From Cephalopachus bancanus (taxonomy: Eukaryota > Chordata > Mammalia > Primates > Tarsiidae), in contig JAPVLO010001821.1 in the NCBI GenBank assembly GCA_027257055.1, forward strand, positions 1-64,000: DNA of 64,000 nt, in the 5' to 3' direction. Each line of letters begins with the position of its first letter. The first letter of the stretch is position 1. A program made the translations under genes and the position numbers. Positions 29,173 through 41,841 of this stretch are shown in pieces. The notes under the pieces are model-generated. The model did not search any database and had not been told where the DNA came from. It saw only the letters and a program-made list of their open reading frames with translations.

Positions 29173-31174
29173 TTGTTCACCTATTGACTTCTAAATGTTT
29201 TTGATTTGCTTGTCGCTTCTATCAAAAGCATTTCTCTTGCGATGGCATTTACGAGTAAGACTGACAGGCTTCCTGCTTGATGGAGTGTTATCAGTTGAAA
29301 CCTGCGTCAAACATTTCCTGCATTTTATTTAGTTCCTAAGTTTATTCTGCTTGTGATTGCCATCAAAGAATCTCAAGCTACAGCTTGATTTGCCTAGCAA
29401 GCCTTACTCAATACTTCACATGTAAATGAGCATGTAAATTTCCCCACTGATCAAAGGAATGCTACACACTTACGATAAAAACAGTACTGCTTTCTGTTAA
29501 TCCACAAATTTTCACCCCTTGGCATTTCTCTATGCTAAAAATGCAGTTACTCTCCTTTGCCTTGCTGAATAAGCATCGACGCCTCTTTAGGCTTGCTTAA
29601 TGTCAATTTCCTTAACGAGTTTTCAGATTGCTGCACTATTTATGCTATCAATTTGATTCTAACTCGTGCATGCTGCAATACATGGTCTCACAGTTTTCTC
29701 CTCTTTGCGTTAGCTCTGCAAGTGCATTGTTTGACCTGAAGTTCATTCATAGACACTAATGAATGTCAGCTTAAGGTGCCACACGGGGCAATGGAACTCC
29801 CCAGTAAGGAAGAATGCATTGCCTGCTGAATCACCGGTGACATCTGAATGTTTCTGCTTACAAATTTTTGTGTGTCAATACACAATGCTCTCCAAATGCA
29901 CTGACGAGAAACGACGCCTTGGTTGTTTGTTTTGAATGTCAATCTTCCTTGATATGCTGTGCAAAGAAGCTGCACTGTTACTTCCTGCACTGATCCTAAA
30001 GCATTGTGCATGCTGTAATTCCTGATTCTCACTTTCCCTTTCATGTAGATTACGCTCTACAGTGACTGCTTGGCGCACTTGTCAAACTTTCACATCAGAA
30101 TGCTCAACCCCACTGTGCCGCAAAGAATCTGAGACAGTCACAGTTACTTTGGGAAAGCATTACGTGGACCCGAGAATTCTGAATTCTGAATTTCCTCTTA
30201 AAAAGCAATTACACTGTGGATCGCTGTTCGAATAGCCTTTCTGAGACGGTCGTGCACAGCATCTTCCTTGTGAGTCTGTGCCCAATTGTGCTGCAGCCTT
30301 ATCTCTTTGCTATGACTTTTATACTTCACTGCTGCCGCTGTAATACCTCGTTCTCACTCTTTCCCTTGACTTGTTTCCTTTCCATACAGCCTTTGCTCCC
30401 GAAGGAACGTCCGTTTCACAGATCGAAACCTCAATACCTAAATGCCCCAATGATACCTTATGCTCCACATTAACGACAAGAGCATTATTTGTTTATGGAA
30501 ATTCTAAATTGTTTCCCTATTGCATTTAAACCTAAAAAGACTACCAATCTGTCCGTTTCATGTATGGATAACACGAGACCTATGCAAAACTGTGTGAAGT
30601 GGGTCTTCCCACACCTATTGAAGCGTGCGCGCACTGCACGCATTGGCAGTCTCTGATAACTGGTTCTGTGCATGCCCTCCTACCCGATGCCAAACTTCCT
30701 TATATGCCCTACACCAGTCAGACATGTGGTACCAAGTGCAACTTGAGTGCTGCACTGACTGAACCAGATCTCCACACCATTGTACAAAGCATGCTTCATT
30801 CACCGTGAATGCTGAAACGTTTGCTCTTTTGACACGGCGTCATAATAATACAATGGCTCTTCGCTTCGTTTGCCACCAGGCCTAGACCTTTGTTTTCTTT
30901 CCCGAAAATAAGAGTCTCCATGGAGACATTCCTCAAAACTGCACGTCACTGAATGGCAACAACTATTAACCTGCTTTGCCTTTGTACCGATTCTCCCCGT
31001 TTCCTTCACCGTGTATTCTACTCCATTGATCATATGCCTGGCAGAGCTGTATTCAATGTTTCCTACTCCATTGATGCATATCCTGCAGCAACTAGAAACC
31101 TTAGCAGAATGCACCGCTCCATGGTGCCACACTGAGTGAAATGACCGATTCAGTGCTATTCTGGAAAGCATTAT
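29173..31174. repeat. Macrosatellite unit U15 (2002 bp)
   Basis: Deletion-rich copy like U14. Near its end, at 31085-31105, the second 47-bp duplicate is scrambled. After that point the sequence returns abruptly to near-consensus. Confidence 0.9.
31085..31105. other. Probable internal join in the assembly
   Basis: Where other copies read GCAGAGCTGAATTC and then AATGTTTCCTGTAGC, this copy reads GCAGCAACTAGAAACC and then TTAGC. Deletion density is high to the left and low to the right, as expected at the end of a poorly corrected read or contig. Confidence 0.5.
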
Positions 31175-33339
31175 TTGTTCACCTATTGACTTCTAAAGTT
31201 TTTTGGATTTGGCTTGTCGGTCTTCTATCAAAAGCATTTGCTCTTGCGATGGCATTTACGAGTAAGAGCTGACAGGCTTCGCTGGCTTGATGGAGTGTGT
31301 ATCGGGTTGGGGAAACGCTGCGTCAAACTTTTCCTGCATTGTTATTTAGTTCCTAGGAGTTTTATTCGGGTTTGGGTGTAGGGTGCCATCAAAGAATCTC
31401 AAGCTACAGCTTGTTTTGGGCCTAGCAGAGCCTCACGTCAATACTTCACATGTAGGAATGAGCATGTAAATTGTGCCCCACTGAGTCAAAGGAATGCTAC
31501 ACACTTACGAGAAAAAGCAGTACTGGCTTTCTGTTTGAATCCACAAAATTTTCACCCCTTGGCATTTCTCTATGCTAAGAAATGCAGTTACTCTCCCGTT
31601 TGCCTTGCTGAATAAGCATCGACGGCCTCTGTTAGGCTTGCTGTGAATGTGCATTTTCCTTGGAACGAGGTTTTCAAATGTTTGCTGCACTATTTATGGG
31701 CTATCAATTTGATTCTAACTCGTGCATGCTGCAATACAGGGGTCTCACAGTTTTCTCCTCTTTTGGGCGTTGGGCTCTGCAGAGTGCATTTGTTTGACCT
31801 AAGTTCATTCATGGGACACGTAATGGAATGTGCAGTTTAAAGGGGTGCCACACGGGGCAATGGGAACTCCCCATAGAGGAAGAATGCATTGCCTGCTGAA
31901 GTCACCGGTGACATCTGAATGTTTCTGCTTTACAAATTTTTGTGTGGTCAGATACACAGATGCTCTGCCAAATGCACTGAGGGAGAAGAGCGGACTGCCT
32001 GTTGTTTTGTTTTGAATGTCAATCTTCCTTGGATAGTGCTGTTGCAAAGGAAGCTGCACTGTTACTTCCTGGCACTGAGTCCTAGAAGGCATTGGTGCAT
32101 GCTGTAATTCCTGATTCTCACTTGTTCCCTTTCATGTAGATTACGCTCTACAGGTGACTGCTTGGGCGTGCAGCTTGTCAAACTTTCACATTCAGGAATG
32201 CTCAACCCCACTGTGCCGCAAAGAAGATCTAGACAGTCACAGTTACTTGTGGGAAAGCATTACTGTGACCCGGAGAATTCTGAATTCTGAATTTCCTCTT
32301 AAGGAAAGCAATTACACTGTGGATCGCTGTTCGGGAAAAGCCTTTCTGAGGGCGGTCGTGCACAGGCATCTTCCTTGGAGTCTGTGCCCAATGTGTCTGC
32401 AGCCTTATCTCTTTGCTATGACTTTTATACTTCACTGCTGCCTGCTGTAATACCTCGTTCTCACTCTTTCCCCTTGACTTGTGTTCCTTTCCATACAGGC
32501 CTTTGCTCCCGAGAGGGAACGTCCGGTTTCACAGATCGAAACCTGCAATACCTAAATGCCCCAATGAGTGACCTTAGTGCTCCACAGTTACGGACAGGGG
32601 AGCATTATTTGTTTATGGGGGGAATTCTAAATTGGTTTTCCCTATTGCATTTAAACCTAAAAAGACTACCAATGCTGTGCCGTTTCATGTATGGATAAGC
32701 ACGGGGAGCCTATGCAAAACTGGTGGGGAAGGTGGGTCTTCCCGGGACACGCTATTGAAGCGTGCGCTGCACTGCCACGCATTGGCAGTCTCTGATAAGC
32801 TGGTTCTGTGCATGCCCTCCTACCCGATCCAAGAGCTTCCCTGTATATGCCCTACACCATCAGGGAGCATGTGTGACCAAGTGCAACTTGAGGTGCTGCA
32901 CTGACTGAACCAGATCTCCACAGCCATTGGTAGCAAAGCTTGCTTCATTCACCGGAATGCTGAAACGTTTGCTCTTTTGACACGGCGTCTAATAATGAAT
33001 ACAATGGCTCTTCGCTTCGTTTGCCACCAGCCTGAAGCCTTTGTTTTCTTTCCCGAAAATAAGAGTCTTCCATGAGACATTCCTCAAAACTGCACGTCAC
33101 TGAATGGGCAACAACTATTAACCTGCTTGCCGTTTGTGTGGTACCGGATTCTCCCCGTTTCCCTCACCGTGTATTCTACTCCATAGAGTGCATATGCCTG
33201 CAAGCTGTATTCAATGTTTCCTACTCCATTGAGTGCATATGCCAGAGCTAATTCAATGTTTCCTGTAGCAGAATGCACCGCTCCATGGTGCCACACTGAG
33301 TGAAATGACCGATTGAGTGCTATTCTGGGAAAGCATTAT
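31175..33339. repeat. Macrosatellite unit U16 (2165 bp)
   Basis: Contains over-long G runs between about 31360 and 31870 and mostly consensus sequence after that. It has C at 31434 (CCTCACGTC instead of CCTTACGTC), shared with U17 and U18, and G at 33315 (GATTGAGTGC), shared with U17. Confidence 0.94.
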
Positions 33340-35453
33340 TTGTTCACCTATTGACTTCTAAAGTGTTTTGGATTTGGCTTGTCGTCTTCTATCAAAAGCA
33401 TTTGCTCTTGCGATGCATTTACGAGTAAAGCTGACAGCTTCGCTGGCTTGATGGAGTGTGTATCAGTTGGAAACGCTGCGTCAAACATTTCCTGCATTGT
33501 TATTTAGTTCCTAGGAGTTTTATTCTGGCTTGGTGTATGGTGCCATCAAAGAATCTCAAGCTACAGCTTGATTTGCCTAGCAGAGCCTCACGTCAATACT
33601 TCACATGTAGAATGAGCATGTAAATTGTGCCCCACTGAGTCAAAGAATGCTACACACTTACGAGGAGAAAAGCAGTACTGGCTTTCTGTTTGAATCCACA
33701 AAATTTTCACCCCTTGGCATTTCTCTATGCTAAGAAATGCATTACTCTCCCGTTTGCCTTGCTGAATAAGCATCGACGCCTCTGTTAGGCTTGCTGTAAT
33801 GTGCATTTTTCCTTGGAACGAGTTTTCAATGTGTGCTGCACTATTTATGGCTATCAATTTGATTCTAACTCGTGCATGCTGCAATACATGGGTCCACATT
33901 TTCTCCTCATTTGGCGTTAGCTCTGCAAGTGCATTTGTTTGACCTAAGTTCATTCATAGACACGTAATGAATGTGCAGCTTAAGGGTGCCACACGGGGCA
34001 ATGGGAACTCCCCAGTAGAGAAAATGCATTGCCTGCTGAAGTCACCGGTGACATCTGAAGTGTTTCTGCTTTACAAATTTTTGTGTGTCAGATACACAGA
34101 TGCTCTGCCAAATGCACTGACGGAGAAGAGCGGACTGCCTTGGTTGTGTTTGTTTTGAATGTCAATCTTCCTTGGTAGTGCTGTGCAAAGGAAGCTGCAC
34201 TGTTACTTCCTGGCACTGAGTCCTAGAGGCATTGTGCATGCTGTAATTCCTGATTCCTCACTTGTTCCCTTTCATGTAGATTACGCTCTACAGGTACTGC
34301 TTGGCTGCAGCTTGTCAAAACTTTCACATTCAGAATGCTCAACCCCCCACTGTCCGCAAAGAAGGATCTGAGACATCACAGTTTACTTGTGGAAAGCATT
34401 ACGTTGACCCGAGAATTCTGAATTCTGAATTTCCTCTTAAGGAAAGCAATTACACTGTGGATCGCTGTTCGAACAGCCTTTCTGAGGACGGTCCTGCACA
34501 GGCATCTTCCTTGGTGAGTCTGTGCCCATGTGTGCTGCAGCCTTATCTCTTTGCTATGACTTTTATACTTCACTGCTGCCTCTGTAATACCTCGTTCTCA
34601 CTCTTTCCCTTGACTTGTTCCTTTCCATACAGGCCTTTGCTCCCGAGAGGAACGTCCGGGTTTCACAGATCGAAACCTGCAATACCTAAATGCCCCAATG
34701 ATGACCTTATCTCCACAGTTACGGACAGGAAGAGCATTATTTGTTTATGGGAGAATTCTAATTGTTTTCCCTATTGCATTTAAACCTAAAAAGACTACCA
34801 AGCTGTGCCGTTTCATGTATGATAAGCACGAGGCCTATGCAAAACTGGGTAAGTGGTCTTCCCGGACACGCTATTGAAGCGTGCCTGCACTGCCACGCAT
34901 TGGCAGTCTCAGATAAGCTGGTTCTGTGCATGCCCTCCAACCCGATGCCAAAGCTTCCCTGTATATGCCCTACACCAGTCAGGGAGCTGTGGTGACCAGA
35001 GTGCAACTTGAGGTGCTGCACTGACTGAACCAGATCTCCACAGCCATTGGTAGCAAAGCTGCTTCATTCACCGTGAATGCTGAAACGTTTGCTCTTTGAC
35101 ACGGCGTCTAATAATGAATACAATGGCTCTTCGCTTCGTTTGCCACCAGGCAGAAGCCTTTTTTCTTTCCCGAAAATAAGAGTCTCCATGAGACATTCCT
35201 CAAAACTGCACGTCACTGAATGGGCAACAACTATTAACCTGGCTTTGCCTGTTGTGTGGTACCGATTCTCCCCGTTTCCTTCACCGTGTATTCTACTCCA
35301 TTGAGTGCAATGCCTGGAGAGCTGTATTCAATTTTTCCTACTCCATTGATGCATATGCCTGCAGAGCTGAATTCAATGTTTCCTGTACAGAATTCACCGC
35401 TCCATGTGCCACACTGATAAATACCGATTGATGCTATTCTGGGAAAGCATTAT
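33340..35453. repeat. Macrosatellite unit U17 (2114 bp)
   Basis: Shares C at 33589 (CCTCACGTC) with U16 and U18, GAACAGCC near 34470 with U18 and U21, an extra C in GATTCCTCAC near 34255 with U18, and G at 35430 with U16. These shared changes indicate a local subfamily. Confidence 0.94.
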
Positions 35454-37572
35454 TTGTTCACCTATACTTCTAAAGTGTTTTGGATTGGCTTGTCGTCTTC
35501 TATCAAAAGCATTTGCTCTTGCGATGGCAATACGAGTAAGACTGACAGCTTCGCTGGCTTGATGGAGTGTATCAGTTTGGGAACCTGCGTCAAACATTTC
35601 CTGCATGTTATTTGTTCCTAGATTTTATTCTGGCTTGTGTATGGTCCATCAAAGAATCTCAAGCTACAGCTTGATTTGCCTACAGAGCCTCACGTCAATA
35701 CTTCACATTAGAATGAGCATGTAAATTGTGCCCCACAGAGTCAAAGAATGCTAAACCACTTACGAGCGAAAAGCAGTACTGGCTTTCTGTTTGAATCCAC
35801 AAAATTTTCACCCCTTGGCATTTCTCTATGCTAAGAATGCAGTTACCTCCCGTTTGCCTTGCTGAATAAGCATCGACGGCCTCTGTTAGCTTGCTGTGAA
35901 TGTGCATTTCCTTGGAACGAGTTTTCAAATGTGTGCTGCACTATTTATGGCTATCAATTGATTCTAACTCGGTGCATGCTGCAATACATGGTCTCACAGT
36001 TTTCTCCTCATTTGGCGTTAGGCTCTGCAAGTGCATTTGTTTGACCTGAAGTTCATTCATAGACACGTAATGGAATGCAGCTTAAGGCCACACGGGCAAT
36101 GGAACTCCCCAGTAGAGAAGAATGCATTGCCTGCTGAAGTCACCGGTGACATCTGAAGTGTTTCTGCTTTACAAATTTTTGTGTGTCAGATACACAGATG
36201 CTCTGCCAAATGCACTGACGGAGAAAGCGGACTGCCTTGGTTGTGTTTGTTTGAATGTCAATCTTCCTTGATAGTGCTGTGTGCAAAGGAAGCTGCACTG
36301 TTACTTCCTCCTGGCACTGATCCTAGAAGGCATTGGTGCATGCTGTAATTCCTGATTCCTCACTTGTTCCCTTTCATGTAATTACGCTCTACAGGGACTC
36401 TTGGCGTGCACTGTCAAACTTTCACATTCAGAATGCTCAACCCCACTGTGCCGCAAAGAAGATCTGAGACATCACAGTTACTTGTGGAAAGCATTACTTG
36501 TGACCCGGGAGAATTCTGAATTCTGAATTTCCTCTTAAGGAAAGCAATTACACTTGGATCGCTGTTCGAACAGCCTTTCTGAGGACGGTCGTCACAGCAT
36601 CTTCCTTGTGGAGTCTGTGCCCAATGTGTGCTGCAGCCTTATCTCTTTGCTATGACTTTTATACTTCACTGCTGCCTCTGTAATACCTTCGTTCTCACTC
36701 TTTCCCCTTGACTTGTGTTCCTTTCCATACAGGGCCTTTGCTCCCGAGAGGGAACGTCCGGGTTCACAGATCGAAACCTCAATACCTAAATGCCCCAATG
36801 ATGACCTTAGTGCTCCACATTACGGACAGAGACATTATTTGTTTTATGGGAAATTCTAAATTGGTTTTCCCTATTGCATTTAAACCTAAAAAGACTACCA
36901 ATGCTGGCCGGTTTCATGTATGGATAAGCACGAGAAGCCTATGCAAAACTGTGGTGAAGTGGGCTTCCCGGACACGCTATTGAAGCGTGCCTGCACTGCC
37001 ACGCATTGGCATCTCTGATAACTGGTTCTGTGCATGCCCTCCTACCCGATGCAAGACTTCCCTGTATATGCCCTACACCATCAGGGACATGTGTGACCAA
37101 TGCAACTTGAGTGCTGCACTGACTGGAACCAGATCTCCACACCATTGGTAGCAAAGCTTGCTTCATTCACCGTGAATGCTGAAACGTTTGCTCTTTTGAC
37201 ACGGCGTCTAATAATGAATACAATGGCTCTTCGGGTTCGTTTGCCAGCCAGCCTGAGAGCCTTTGTTTTCTTTCCCGAAAATAAGAGTCTTCCATGGAGA
37301 CATTCCTCAAAACTGCACGTCACTGAATGGGCAACAACTATTAACCTGGCTTTGCCTGTTGTGTGGTACCGGATTCTCCCCGTTTCCCTTCACCGTGTAT
37401 TCTACTCCATTGAGTGCATATGCCTGGCAGAGCTGTATTCAATGTTTCCTACTCCATTGAGTGCATATGCCTGGCAGAGCTGAATTCAATGTTTCCTGTA
37501 GCAGAATGCACCGCTCCATGGTGCCACACTGAGTGAAATGACCGATTCAGTGCTATTCTGGGAAAGCATTAT
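35454..37572. repeat. Macrosatellite unit U18 (2119 bp)
   Basis: Carries C at 35691 (CCTCACGTC), GATTCCTCAC near 36354 and GAACAGCC near 36570, all in common with U17. From about 37200 to the unit end it is close to consensus. Confidence 0.94.
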
Positions 37573-39744
37573 TTGTTCACCTATTGACTTCTAAAGTGTT
37601 TTGGATTTGGCTTGTCGTCTTCTATCAAAAGCATTTGCTCTTGCGATGGCATTTACGAGTAAGAGCTGACAGGCTTCGCTGGCTTGATGGAGTGTGTATC
37701 AGTTGGGAAACGCTGCGTCAAACATTTCCTGCATTGTTATTTAGTTCCTAGAGTTTTATTCTGGCTTGGTGTATGGTGCCATCAAAGAATCTCAAGCTAC
37801 AGCTTGATTTGGCCTAGCAGAGCCTTACGTCAATACTTCACATGTAGGAATACATGTAAATTGTCCCCACTGAGTAAAAGGGAATGCTACACACTTACGA
37901 GAAAAAGCAGTACTGGCTTTCTTTTTGAATCCAAAAAATTTTTCACCCCTTGGCATTTCTCTATGCTAAGAAATGCATTTACTCTCCCTTTGCCTTGCTA
38001 ATAAGCATCGAGGGCCCCTCTTTTAGGCTTGCTGTGAATGTGCTTTTTCCTTTGGGGAACGGGGTTTTCAAATGTTTGCTGCACTATTTATGGCTATCAA
38101 TTTGATTCTAACTCGTGCATGCGCAATACATGGTCTCACATTTTTCCTCCTCATTTGGCTTTAGGCTCTGCAAGTGCATTTGTTTGACCTGAAGTTCATT
38201 CATGGGACCCCGTAAGGGAATGTGCAGCTTAAGGTGCCACAGGGGGGGCAATGGAACTCCCCATAGAAAAATGCATTGCCTGCTGAAGTCCCCGGGGTGA
38301 CATCTGAAGTTTTTCTGTTTTACAAATTTTTGTGTGTCAATACACAGATGCTCTCCCAAAATGCACTGAGGGAGAAGGGACTCCCTTTGGGTTGTGTTTT
38401 TTTTGAATGTCAATCTTCCTTGGATATGCTGTGTGCAAAGGAAGCTGCACTGTTACTTCCGGGCACTGAGTCCTAGAAGGCTTTGGGGCATCTGTAATTC
38501 CTGATTCTCACTTTTTTCCCTTTCATGTAGATTACCTCTACAGGTGACTGTTTGGGGCGTGCACTTGTCAAACTTTCACATTCGGGAATGCTAAACCCCC
38601 TTGCCGCAAAAAAGGGATCTGAGACAGTCACAGTTACTTGGGGAAAGCATTACGTGTGACCCGGAAATTCTGAATTCTAAATTTCCTTTTAAAGGGGAAA
38701 GCAATTACACTGTATCGCTTTTTGGGAAAACCCTTTCTGAGGAGGGTCGTGCACAGGCATCTTCCTTGTGGAGTCTGTGCCCAATGTGTCTGCAGCCTTA
38801 TCTCTTTGCTATGACTTTTATACTTCACTGCTGCCTGCTGTAATACCTCGTTCTCACTCTTTCCCCTTGACTTGTGTTCCCTTTTCCCTACAGGGGCCCT
38901 TTTCTCCCGAAGGGGAAAGTCCGGGTTTTACAGATCGAAACCTGCAATACCTAAATGCCCCAATGAGTGACCTTATGCTCCACATTACGGACAGGGGACA
39001 TTATTTGTTTATGGGGGAATTTTAAATTGGGTTTTCCCCATTGCATTTAAACCTAAAAAACTACCAATGCGTGCCGGGTTTTATGTATGGGTAAGCACGG
39101 GGAGCCTATGCAAAACTGGTGGTGAAAGGGGGGTCTTCCCGGGGGCACCTATTGAAGCGTGCGCTGCACTGCCACGCATTTGGGAGTCTCTGATAAGCTG
39201 GTTCTGTGCATGCCCTCCTACCCGATGCCAAAGCTTCCCTGTAATGCCCTACACCAGTCAGGGAGCATGTGTGACCAGAGTGCAACTTGAGGGGCTGCAC
39301 TGACTGGAACCAGATCTCCACAGCCATTGGGAGCAAAGCATGCTTCATTCACCGTGAATGCTGAAACGTTTGCTCTTTTGACACGGGGGCTAATAATGAA
39401 TACAATGGGTCTTCGGGTTCGTTTTCCAGCCAGCCTGAAGCCTTTTTTTCTTTCCCGAAAAAAAGAGTCTTTCCCTGGGGACATTCCTCAAAACTGCACG
39501 TCACTGAATGGGGAACAACTATTAACCTGGCTTTGCCTTTGTGTGGTACCGGGTTCCCCCCCCTTTCCCCTTTACCGTGTATTCTACTCCATTTAGTGCA
39601 TATGCCTGGGAGACTGTATTCAATTTTCCTACTCCATTGAGTGCATATGCCTGGCAACTGAATTCAATGTTTCCTGTACAAATGCACCGCTCCATGTGCC
39701 ACACTGATGAAATGACCGATTCAGCTATTCTGGGAAAGCATTAT
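37573..39744. repeat. Macrosatellite unit U19 (2172 bp), run-length errors
   Basis: From about 37850 to 39700 this copy has many expanded G, C, T and A runs along with losses elsewhere, for example GGTTCCCCCCCCTTTCCCC near 39551. Its overall length is near normal only because gains and losses cancel. Confidence 0.92.
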
Positions 39745-41841
39745 TTGTTCACCTATTACTTCTAAAGTGTTTTGGATTTGGCTTGTCGGTCTTCTATCAA
39801 AAGCATTTGCTCTTGCGATGGCATTTACGAGTAAGAGCTGACAGGCTTCGCTGCTTGATGGAGTGTGTATCAGTTGGGAAACGCTGCGTCAAACATTTCC
39901 TGCATTGTTATTTAGTTCCTAAGATTTATTCTGGCTTGGTGTATGGTGCCATCAAAGAATCTCACTACAGCTTGATTTGGCCTAGCAGAGCCTTACGTCA
40001 ATACTTCACATGTAGGAATAGCTGTAAATTGTGCCCCACTGATCAAAGGAATGCTACACACTTACGAGTAAAAAGCATACTGGCTTTCTGTTGAATCCAC
40101 AAAATTTTCACCCCTTGGCATTTCTCTATGCTAAGAAAGCAGTTACTCTCCCGTTTGCCTTGCTGAATAAGCATCACGGCCTCTGTTAGGCTTGCTGTGA
40201 ATGTGCATTTTCCTTGGAACGAGTTTTCAAATGTGTGCTGCACTATTTATGCTATCAATTTGATTCTAACTCGGTGCATGCTGCAATACAGGGCTCACAG
40301 TTTTCTCCATTTGGTTAGGCTCTGCAGAGCATTGTTTGACCTGATTTCATTCATAGACACTAATGGAATGTCACTTAAGGTGCCACACGGGCAATGGAAC
40401 TCCCCATAGAGAAGAATGCATTGCCTCTGAAGTCACCGGGTACATCTGAAGTGTTTCTGCTTTACAAATTTTTGTGTGTCAGATACACAGATGCTCTGCC
40501 AAATGCACTGACGAGAAAGCGACTGCCTTGTTGTGTTGTTTTGAATGTCAATCTTCCTTGGATAGTGCTGTTGCAAAGAAGCTGCACTGTACTTCCTGGC
40601 ACTGAGTCCTAGAAGCATTGGTGCATGCTGTAATTCCTGATTCTCACTTGTTCCCTTTCATGTGATTACGCTCTACAGGTGACTGCTTGGGCGTGCAGCT
40701 GTCAAACTTCACATTCAGAATGCTCAACCCCACTGTGCCGCAAAGAAGGATCTGAGACAGTCACAGTTACTTGGGAAAGCATTACGTGTGACCCGGGAGA
40801 ATTCTGAATTCTGAATTTCCTCTTAAGGAAAGCAATTACACTGTGGATCGCTGTTCAATAGCCTTTCTGAGACGGTCGTGCACAGCATCTTCCTTGTGGA
40901 GTCTGTGCCCAATGTGTGCTGCACCTTATCTCTTGCTATACTTTTATACTTCACTGCTGCCTGCTGTAATACCTCGTCTCACTCTTTCCCCTTGACTTGT
41001 GTTCCTTTCCATACAGGCCTTGCTCCCAGAGGGAACGTCCGGTTTCACAGATCGAAACCTGCAATACCTAAATGCCCCAATGAGTGACCTTAGTGCTCCA
41101 CATTTACGGCAGGAGAGCTTTTTTGTTTATGGGAGAATTCTAAATTGGTTTCCCTATGCATTTAAACCTAAAAAGGACTACCATGCTGTGCCGTTTCATG
41201 TATGGATAAGCACGGAGAGCCTATGCAAAACTGTGGTGAGGTGGTCTTCCCGGACACGCTATTGAAGCGTGCGCTGCACTGCCACGCATTGGCAGTCTCT
41301 GATAAGCTGTTTCTGTGCATGCCCTCCTACCCATGCAAGAGCTTCCCTGTATATGCCCTACACCAGTCAGGAGCATGTGGTGACCAAGTGCAACTTGAGG
41401 TGCTGCACTGACTGAAACCAGATCTCCACAGCCATTGGTAGCAAAGCTGCTTCATTCACCGGTGAATGCTGAAACGTTGCTCTTTGACACGCTCTAATAA
41501 AATACAATGGCTCTTCGCTTCGTTCCAGCCAGCCTGAGAGCCTTTGTTTTCTTTCCGAAAATAAGAGTCTTCCATGGAGACATTCCTCAAAACTGCACGT
41601 CACTGAATGGGCAACAACTATTAACCTGGCTTTGCCTGTGTGTGTACCGGATTCTCCCCGTTTCCCTTCACCGTGTATTCTACTCCATGATGCATATGCC
41701 TGCAGAGCTGTATTCAATGTTTCCTACTCCATTGATCATAGCCTGCAGAGCTGAATTCAATGTTTCCTGTAGCAGATGCACCGCTCCATGGTGCCACACT
41801 GAGTGAAATGACCGATTCAGTGCTATTCTGGAAAGCATTAT
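39745..41841. repeat. Macrosatellite unit U20 (2097 bp)
   Basis: Complete span with scattered losses. Common haplotype. The AAGCATGCTT palindrome of monomer 5 is shortened to AAGCTGCTT near 41447. Confidence 0.93.
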
